Shown piece after piece: positions 55,426-64,000 of a DNA stretch of 64,000 nt (its first letter is position 1; each line of letters opens with the position of its first letter). The notes under the pieces were generated by a model. That model did not search any database and was not told the origin of the DNA. It was given only the letters and a program-made list of their open reading frames with translations. The DNA is from JAVJSF01 sp040219555 (lineage in GTDB: Bacteria; Actinomycetota; Thermoleophilia; Miltoncostaeales; Miltoncostaeaceae): NCBI GenBank assembly GCA_040219555.1, contig JAVJSF010000014.1:92046-156045 (forward strand), given 5' to 3'. The position numbers and the translations under genes were made by a program.

Positions 55426-56361
55426 ATGCAGGAAGCCGAGAAGATCTGGATGAACGGCGAGCTGGTCGACTGGGCGGACGCCAAGGTGCACGTGCTGTCC
55501 CACGGCCTGCACTACGGCACGTCGGTGTTCGAGGGCATCCGCGCCTACGACGCCGAGGGCGGCACCGCGGTGTTCCGTCTGGACGACCACCTGGCCCGCC
55601 TGCAGCAGTCGGCGGCGATGTACTACATGCCGCTGCCCTACTCGCGCGACGAGCTGCGCCAGGCCGTGCACGGCGTGCTGGCCTCCAACGATCTGGGCGC
55701 GTGCTACATCCGGCCGATCGCGCTGCGCGGCTACGGCGTGATGGGGCTCTTCCCGCTGGACGCGCCCGTCGATGTGGCCATCGCCGCCTGGCCGTGGGGC
55801 GCCTACCTGGGCGAGGAGGGCCTGAAGCGGGGCATCCGGGCCAAGATCGCCTCGTGGCGGCGCATCGGCTCCAGCACCATCCCCGCCACGGCCAAGGCCG
55901 GCGGCCAGTACCTCAACTCGATCCTGGCCAAGGTGGAGACCCACAAGGCCGGCTACGACGAGGCCCTGCTGCTGAACGAGGCCGGCTACGTGGCCGACGG
56001 TTCGGGGGAGAACCTGTTCATCGTCCGCCACGGCGAGATCATCACCCCGCCGGTGCAGGCGTCGATCCTGGAGGGCATCACGCGCGCCAGCATCATCGAG
56101 CTGGCCCGCGAGGAGGGCCTCACGGTGGTCGAGCGCGAGGTGGCCCGCTCGGAGCTGTACATCGCCGACGAGGTCTTCGTCACGGGGACCGCGGCCGAGG
56201 TGTGCCCCATCCGCGAGGTCGACGAGCACGAGATCGGCGACCCGGGTCCCGTCACCCGGCGCCTGCAGGAGCTGTTCTTCGCCTGCACCGAGGGCCGTCA
56301 CCCGCGCTCGGCGCAGTGGCTCGACTACGTGGGCTCGGCCGCGCCCGCGGGCACCGCGTGA
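55426..56361 (+). CDS. ilvE: Branched-chain amino acid aminotransferase
   Basis: This 311-residue fold-type IV PLP enzyme begins with EKIWMNGELVDWADAKVHVLSHGLHYG. The conserved AGGQYLNSILAKVE segment follows, then VADGSGENLF, and VFVTGTAAEVCPI near the C terminus. It transaminates the Leu/Ile/Val keto acids. It is 58 bases after leuB and has a possible -10 (TAACCT) in the gap; cimA follows at 31 bases. Confidence 0.96.
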   Translation: MQEAEKIWMNGELVDWADAKVHVLSHGLHYGTSVFEGIRAYDAEGGTAVFRLDDHLARLQQSAAMYYMPLPYSRDELRQAVHGVLASNDLGACYIRPIALRGYGVMGLFPLDAPVDVAIAAWPWGAYLGEEGLKRGIRAKIASWRRIGSSTIPATAKAGGQYLNSILAKVETHKAGYDEALLLNEAGYVADGSGENLFIVRHGEIITPPVQASILEGITRASIIELAREEGLTVVEREVARSELYIADEVFVTGTAAEVCPIREVDEHEIGDPGPVTRRLQELFFACTEGRHPRSAQWLDYVGSAAPAGTA

Positions 56362-56392
56362 GGGCGATCCACGAGGGCCGGAAGGCCCGCCC

Positions 56393-57975
<1,583 letters not shown>

Positions 57976-57979
<4 letters not shown>

Positions 57980-59121
57980 GCGGGTCCGCCGAGCGGATCC
58001 CGCTGGCGAAGCCCGTCATCGGCGATCGCGAGCGCGAGCTGGTGGACGAGGTGCTGCGCTCCGGCCAGCTCTCGCTGGGCCCGATGGTGCCTCGCTTCGA
58101 GCGGATGTGGGCCGAGCGCGTCGGCGTGGAGCACGCGGTCGCGGTGTCCAGCGGCACCGCCGGCCTGCACCTGTGCCTGCACGCGCTGGGCCTGGGGCCC
58201 GGCGACGAGGTCGTCACCTCCTCGTTCTCGTTCGTGGCCTCGGCCAACGCGATCGTCTTCACCGGGGCCACGCCGGTGTTCGCCGAGGTGGATCCGCTCA
58301 CGTTCAACATGGACCCGGCGGCGGTCGAGGCGGCCATCACGCCGCGCACCAAGGCCATCCTGATCGTGGACATCTTCGGCTACCCGGCCGAGGTGCCGGC
58401 GCTGGTGGAGATCGCCGAGCGCCACGGGCTGGCCCGGGTGGAGGACGCCTGCCAGTCGATCGACGGCGGGTACGACGGGCGCAAGCTCGGCACGTTCGGG
58501 CACCCGGCCGTGTACGGCTTCTACGCCAACAAGCAACTCACCACCGCGGAGGGCGGCGTGGTGCTCACCGACGACGCGCGGCTGGCCGATGTGCTGCGCA
58601 GCCTGCGCAACCAGGGGCGGTCGGACGACGGGGCCTGGCTGGTGCACTCGCGCCTCGGCTTCAACTACCGCCTGTCGGACGTGCACTGCGCCATCGGGGT
58701 CGGGCAGCTCGAGCGCCTCGGCGACATGCTCGACGCCCGGGCCCGCGTGGCCGGCTGGTACCAGGAGCGGGTGCGCCAGATCGAGGGACTGACGCCCATG
58801 TACGAGGGCCCCCAGGCCCGCTCGTGGTTCGTCTACGCGCCCCGCCTGGATCCGGACCTGGATCGCGACCTGGTCATCGGCAGGCTCGAGGAGCGCGGGG
58901 TGTCCGCCAAGCCGTACCTGCCGTGCATCCACCTGCAGCCCTACTACCGCGACGACCACGGCCACACCCCGGGCGAGTTCCCGGTCACCGAGGCCATCAG
59001 CTCTTCCACCATCGCCCTGCCGTTCTTCCCGCAGATGACGCTCGACCAGGTCGAGCGCGTCTGCACCGAGCTGGCGAGCGCCATCGCCGCGCAGCGCTCC
59101 GCGCCGGCCCCCACGCGGTGA
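57976..59121 (+). CDS. DegT/DnrJ/EryC1-family aminotransferase
   Basis: This 381-residue PLP enzyme for sugar amination has the lysine in YANKQLTTAEGG and the conserved ILIVDIFGYPA and VEDACQSIDGGYDGRKLGT. The usual substrate is a UDP- or dTDP-keto-sugar for surface polysaccharide or glycan. No other sugar gene is nearby, and it sits coupled (GTGA) to cimA and argH, so a role in amino-acid metabolism is not excluded. Confidence 0.92.
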
Positions 59122-60506
59122 GCGACGGGCCGCGCCTGTGGGGCGGGCGCTTCGCCGGGGCCTCGGCGGACGCCTTCGACCGCATCAACTCCTCGCTCGA
59201 TGTCGACCGGCGCATGTGGGCCGAGGACATCGAGGGCTCGCGGGCACATGCCGCGATGCTCGCCGCCCAGGGGATCATCCCCGAGGCCGACGGCCGGGCC
59301 ATCGCCGAGGGGCTCGACCGGATCGAGGCCGAGCTCGGGGCCGGCGAGTTCGCCTTCCGGCCCTCGGACGAGGACATCCACACCGCCGTGGAGCGACGGC
59401 TGACCGAACTGGTGGGGGACGCGGGCCGTCGCCTGCACACCGGTCGCAGCCGCAACGACCAGGTGATCACCGACACCCTGCTGCACCTGCGCCGCAGCGC
59501 GGAGGGGCAGCGCGATGGGCTGCGGGCGCTGGCCGGGGCGCTGCTCGACCAGGCCGAGCGGCACATGGACACCCTGCTGCCCGGATACACGCACAGCCAG
59601 CGCGCGCAACCGGTGCGCCTGGCCCACCACCTGCTGGCCTACGTGTGGATGCTCCAGCGCGACATGGTGCGCCTCGATGCCGCCGCGGAGGCGGCCGGGG
59701 CATGGTGCCCGCTGGGCTCGGGGGCGCTCGCGGGCGTGGGTTTCCCCATCGACCGGGCGCGCACCGCGGCCGCGCTCGGGTTCGCGGCGCCGAGCCCCAA
59801 CAGCCTGGACGCGGTGGCCAGTCGCGACGCCCTGGTCGACTACCTGCACTTCGCGGCCCAGCTCGGCGTGCACCTCTCGCGGCTGGGAGCGGAGATCGTC
59901 GCCTGGGCCGGTGAGGAGGTGGGGTTCGTGGGCCTGGACGACGCCTTCACCTCGGGCTCCTCGATGCTTCCCCAGAAGAAGAACCCCGACGCGGCGGAGC
60001 TGGCGCGAGCCAAGGCCCCCCGGCTGACCGCCGACCTCGCCGGCCTCCTGAACACGCTCGCCGGCCTGCCGCTGGCCTACAACAAGGATCTCCAGGAGGA
60101 CAAGGCCTACCTGTTCGATGCCATCGACAACGTCGACCTGCTGCTGGCGGCGATGGCGGGCATGGTGGCCGGGGCCGAGTTCCGCGTCGACCGGATGCGG
60201 GCCGCGGCCGACGACGGATTCCTGGCCGCCACGGACCTGGCCGACCACCTGGTGCGGGGCGGGGAGCCGTTCCGGACCGCGCACGAGCGGGTGGGAAGCC
60301 TGGTGCGCATCTGCCTGGAGCGCGGCATCGGGCTGGCCGACGCCTCGCCGGACGACCTGCGGGCCGCGGGCCTCGATCCCGACGACGTGCCCGAGCTCAC
60401 CGCCATCGCCTCGGTCGAGACCAAGGCCGTGCCCGGTGGGACGGCGCGGGCCGCGGTGGTGGAGCAACTGGGCGCCGCGCGCGCCGCGGTGGCCGCCTGG
60501 CGATGA
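59118..60506 (+). CDS. argH: Argininosuccinate lyase
   Basis: This 462-residue enzyme has the family signature GSSMLPQKKNPD (catalytic Ser loop), TGRSRNDQV and LWGGRFAG at the start. It performs the final arginine-synthesis step. The GTG start overlaps the DegT stop. No argG or other arg gene is in the window. Confidence 0.97.
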   Translation: MSDGPRLWGGRFAGASADAFDRINSSLDVDRRMWAEDIEGSRAHAAMLAAQGIIPEADGRAIAEGLDRIEAELGAGEFAFRPSDEDIHTAVERRLTELVGDAGRRLHTGRSRNDQVITDTLLHLRRSAEGQRDGLRALAGALLDQAERHMDTLLPGYTHSQRAQPVRLAHHLLAYVWMLQRDMVRLDAAAEAAGAWCPLGSGALAGVGFPIDRARTAAALGFAAPSPNSLDAVASRDALVDYLHFAAQLGVHLSRLGAEIVAWAGEEVGFVGLDDAFTSGSSMLPQKKNPDAAELARAKAPRLTADLAGLLNTLAGLPLAYNKDLQEDKAYLFDAIDNVDLLLAAMAGMVAGAEFRVDRMRAAADDGFLAATDLADHLVRGGEPFRTAHERVGSLVRICLERGIGLADASPDDLRAAGLDPDDVPELTAIASVETKAVPGGTARAAVVEQLGAARAAVAAWR

Positions 60507-61120
60507 CCCCGGCGGCCCCAGCGGCGCCGCGGGCCGCGCGCGCCGTCCCGGATGTGCTCGTCCTCCCGGCGGTGGACGCCGCGCGGGAGCTGATCGGCTG
60601 GACCCTGACGGTCGCCGGCTCCGGCGGCGAGATCGTGGAGACCGAGGCCTACGAGCAGGACGACCCGGCCTCGCACTCGCACCGCGGGCCCCACGGCCGC
60701 GCGGCCCCGATGTTCGGCCCCCCGGGCACGGTCTACGTCTACCGCAGCTACGGGGTGCACTGGTGCATGAACCTGGTCTGCGGCCCCGAGGGCCGGGGCG
60801 AGGCGGTCCTGATCCGCGCGCTGGCGCCCCGGCACGGCATCCCGGCGATGGTCTCGCGCCGGCCGGCCGCCACCGGACGCGACCTCTGCCGTGGTCCCGG
60901 CCGGCTGTGCGCCGCCCTGGGGGTGGACGGCTCGCTGAACGGACGGCACCTGGCCGACCCCGGCCTCCCGCTGGCGCTCGCGCCCCCGGAGGAGGACGCG
61001 CCGGCGCCGGTCGCGGGACCGCGCATCGGGATCAGCCGCGCCACCGACCACCCCTGGCGCTTCGGCCGCGCCGGATCACCCCATCTCTCACGCCCGTTCC
61101 CCACCGGAGTCGCCCGATGA
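60503..61120 (+). CDS. 3-methyladenine DNA glycosylase (AAG/MPG family)
   Basis: This 205-residue protein has the Mpg fold: IVETEAYEQDDPASHSHRG (with the catalytic Glu), MFGPPGTVYVYRSYGVHWCMN and GRDLCRGPGRLCAALGV. It removes alkylated purines in base-excision repair. It is coupled to argH and tyrS by ATGA overlaps. Confidence 0.95.
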   Translation: MTPAAPAAPRAARAVPDVLVLPAVDAARELIGWTLTVAGSGGEIVETEAYEQDDPASHSHRGPHGRAAPMFGPPGTVYVYRSYGVHWCMNLVCGPEGRGEAVLIRALAPRHGIPAMVSRRPAATGRDLCRGPGRLCAALGVDGSLNGRHLADPGLPLALAPPEEDAPAPVAGPRIGISRATDHPWRFGRAGSPHLSRPFPTGVAR

Positions 61121-62277
61121 GCACCCCCGCCCCGGCCCTGGCCGATCGCACCGTCGACTGCGTGCCCGACGGGGGCCTGGCCGCCAAGCTCGCCCTCGGG
61201 CGCCCGCTGCGGGTGAAGTTCGGCGTCGATCCGACCGCGCCGGACATCCACCTGGGACACACGGTGCCGCTGACCAAGCTCCGCGAGTTCCAGGACGCCG
61301 GACACATCGCGGTCCTGATCATCGGCGACTGGACCGCCCGGGTGGGCGACCCCAGCGGGCGCACGTCCACGCGGCCGATGCTCTCGGCGGAGGACATCGA
61401 GGAGAACGCCCGCTCCTACCGCGAGCAGGCCTTCCGGATCATCGATCCCGAGCGGACCGAGATCCGCAGCAACGGGGAGTGGTTCGGTGGCATGGGCCTC
61501 GGGGAGGTGTTCCGGCTCGCCGCGTCCACCACGGTCAACCAGCTCCTGCGACGCAACGACTTCGCCACCCGCCATGCCGAGGACCGGCCGATCTCGGTGC
61601 TCGAGCTGCTCTACCCGCTGATGCAGGCCTACGATTCGGTGATGGTCGACGCCGACGTGGAGCTCGGCGGCACCGACCAGCTGTTCAACCTGATGCTGGG
61701 GCGCGAGGTGCAGAGCGCGTTCGGACGGGATCCGCAGGTGGTGATGACCATGCCCATCCTCGCCGGCACCGACGGGCTCAAGAAGATGAGCAAGTCCCTC
61801 GGCAACCACGTCGGGCTCACCCAGCCGGCCGCCGAGCAGTTCGGCCGGATCATGAGCATCCCGGACGAGGCGACGCCGGAGTGGTTCCGCCTCCTGCTGC
61901 CCGGCGAGGTCCCCCCCACGGGTCACCCGGGGCAGGAGAAGCGGCGCCTCGCCCGTCTGATCGCCGACCGGTTCCACGGCGCGGGCGCCGGCATGGAGGC
62001 CGAGAGGGTCTTCAACGCGGTGGTCCGCGACCGAGGGGTGCCGGATGAGATCCCCACGGTCGCGCTCCCTCCCGGCACGGTCCACCTGCCGGCGCTACTG
62101 GTGGACTCCATGGGGATCGCCTCGCGCAGCGAGGCGCGGCGCCTGGTCGCCGGCGGTGGGGTCAGCGCGGACGGAGAGCCGATGACCGAGCTGGACGTGG
62201 ACGCGGGGACCCTGGACGGAAGGGTCGTGCGGGCCGGCAAGCGCCGTTTCGCGCGGATCCTCGTCTCCGGGGACTGA
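61117..62277 (+). CDS. tyrS: Tyrosyl-tRNA synthetase
   Basis: This 386-residue class I synthetase has HLGH (HIGH) in PDIHLGHTVPL, KKMSKSLG as KMSKS and a C-terminal S4 RNA-binding domain (about 320-386, ending RFARILVSGD). It charges tRNA-Tyr. It overlaps the glycosylase stop and is followed by the rRNA promoters. Confidence 0.96.
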   Translation: MSTPAPALADRTVDCVPDGGLAAKLALGRPLRVKFGVDPTAPDIHLGHTVPLTKLREFQDAGHIAVLIIGDWTARVGDPSGRTSTRPMLSAEDIEENARSYREQAFRIIDPERTEIRSNGEWFGGMGLGEVFRLAASTTVNQLLRRNDFATRHAEDRPISVLELLYPLMQAYDSVMVDADVELGGTDQLFNLMLGREVQSAFGRDPQVVMTMPILAGTDGLKKMSKSLGNHVGLTQPAAEQFGRIMSIPDEATPEWFRLLLPGEVPPTGHPGQEKRRLARLIADRFHGAGAGMEAERVFNAVVRDRGVPDEIPTVALPPGTVHLPALLVDSMGIASRSEARRLVAGGGVSADGEPMTELDVDAGTLDGRVVRAGKRRFARILVSGD

Positions 62278-62304
62278 CGGAGCAAAGAAACGCCGGGATG
62301 GGCC

Positions 62305-62333
62305 TTGACGGCGAGCGCGCGGACGGGCACTAT
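62305..62333 (+). promoter_or_regulatory. rRNA operon promoter P1
   Basis: TTGACG (62305-62310), a 17-base spacer, then CACTAT (62328-62333), 28 bases after the tyrS stop. This is a strong sigma-70-type -35 for this G+C-rich DNA. Confidence 0.8.
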
Positions 62334-62340
62334 CCCCGAG

Positions 62341-62369
62341 CCGCTGAGAGAGAACATCTCGATGCGGCG
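62341..62369 (+). repeat. Hairpin repeat, copy 1, at the 5' end of the P1 transcript
   Basis: This begins 7 bases after the P1 -10. CCGC at 62341-62344 pairs with GCGG at 62364-62367 and GAGA pairs with TCTC inside. A near-identical copy follows promoter P2 at 62455. Confidence 0.75.
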
Positions 62370-62419
62370 CGGGGAGATCGGCCCCGAGGCGCGGCGGAGA
62401 ATCTTCTTCCGTCACCGTC

Positions 62420-62447
62420 TTGACACAGTCGGTCGCTCCGCTAAGAT
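62420..62447 (+). promoter_or_regulatory. rRNA operon promoter P2
   Basis: TTGACA (62420-62425), a 16-base spacer, then TAAGAT (62442-62447). It is near consensus and the better of the two promoters. Confidence 0.85.
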
Positions 62448-62454
62448 CCACAAG

Positions 62455-62484
62455 CCGCTGAAGAGAGAACCTCTCGAAGTGGCG
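62455..62484 (+). repeat. Hairpin repeat, copy 2, at the 5' end of the P2 transcript
   Basis: It has the same layout as copy 1 relative to its promoter. CCGCT pairs with AGTGG (one G-U) and GAGAG (62463-62467) pairs with CTCTC (62471-62475) around AAC. Confidence 0.75.
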
Positions 62485-62673
62485 CAGGACAGCAAGACGC
62501 AGGACTACCGTTTCCGCTCTCGGAAGCAGTTCCGCCACGAGGTCCGCAATGGGCCCGGCGGGTTCCAGGAGAGAGACAACCGGGAACGGCAGCCAGATCG
62601 AACGGGCGCCACTGGCGCACCACGATCCTTGAAAACTGAACAGCATGCATCTGGCATGCGGATTTCCTCCGCA

Positions 62674-62696
62674 TGGCCATGATGGCCAGGTTTTTT
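62674..62696 (+). terminator. Terminator-like stem and T6 in the rRNA leader
   Basis: TGGCC (62674-62678) pairs with GGCCA (62684-62688), then GG and six T (62691-62696). It lies between the promoters and 16S, so if it works it must be read through in rRNA transcripts. The rest of 62485-62839 is leader RNA with no gene seen; it includes a CTTGAAAACTGAACAG segment like that seen before 16S genes in other Gram-positives. Confidence 0.4.
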
Positions 62697-62839
62697 CATG
62701 AACCCGTCATCCGACGGCGTCCCGGCGTGAGCCGCGGCGTCGGCAGGACGACAAATCAGCTTGGATCGTCGGGCACCTCCGGGTGGCCGGCCTTCTTCTG
62801 AGAATCGGCAACGGCCTTCGGGTCGCGGCCAGCAATTCT

Positions 62840-64000
<1,161 letters not shown>

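Noticed and set aside
62278..62839. Small ORFs in the rRNA leader
   Set aside because: They overlap promoters and structured leader RNA, lack SD sequences and look random.

Overview
The window is about 73% G+C chromosomal DNA from an actinobacterium. The 5' part of its 16S rRNA gene, the mre/rod-rng-rplU-rpmA-obg-proBA-nadD-rsfS gene order and the clpP-clpX-valS-folC-ndk run fit a deep-branching, non-mycelial lineage. Thermoleophilia is my best guess from the 16S text and protein style, but it was not tested by alignment. Genes are tightly packed, mostly on the + strand, with many ATGA/GTGA stop-start overlaps. I saw no transposase, integrase, prophage or CRISPR.

Region 1 (1-5877) is a nitrilase gene cluster of the Nit1C type (MSMEG_0567-0572 / sll0783-0787 families). 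It holds the tail of a first gene, a radical SAM protein, a fused GNAT/AIR-synthase-like protein, a Nit6803-type nitrilase, an MTHFR-like protein, and one ORF that fuses the MSMEG_0570 and MSMEG_0569 proteins. Region 2 (5888-12285) has NhaA, a small membrane protein, tRNA-Arg, a three-gene operon for predicted peptide synthesis or modification (circularly permuted ATP-grasp, alpha-E, transglutaminase) and a secreted protein. Region 3 (12282-26343) is housekeeping: typA, birA, a GGDEF protein, tRNA-His, tRNA-Leu, tig, clpP, clpX, valS, folC, a membrane protein, ndk and maf. It ends in a dense array of hairpins and a small gene on the - strand.

Region 4 (26526-40006) is the cell-shape and ribosome-assembly block: mreBCD, mrdA, rodA, a DUF697-like gene, rng, rplU, rpmA, obg, proB, proA, nadD, rsfS. 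mreB and rng appear to start at non-canonical codons (AUC and CUG) behind strong Shine-Dalgarno sequences, and Obg has a degenerate G domain. Region 5 (40059-61120) is amino-acid biosynthesis: tRNA-Ala, ilvN, ilvC, a class V aminotransferase with serA, leuA-leuC-leuD, leuB, ilvE, cimA, a DegT-type aminotransferase, argH and mpg. A secreted polysaccharide deacetylase and a three-gene minor-pilin operon sit inside it. Upstream of leuA is a leucine-rich leader ORF that may begin at the transcription start. cimA next to ilvE suggests a threonine-independent isoleucine route.

Region 6 (61117-64000) is tyrS followed by a ribosomal RNA operon. It has two near-consensus promoters, each followed by a copy of the same short hairpin, and a 16S gene that runs off the end of the window.
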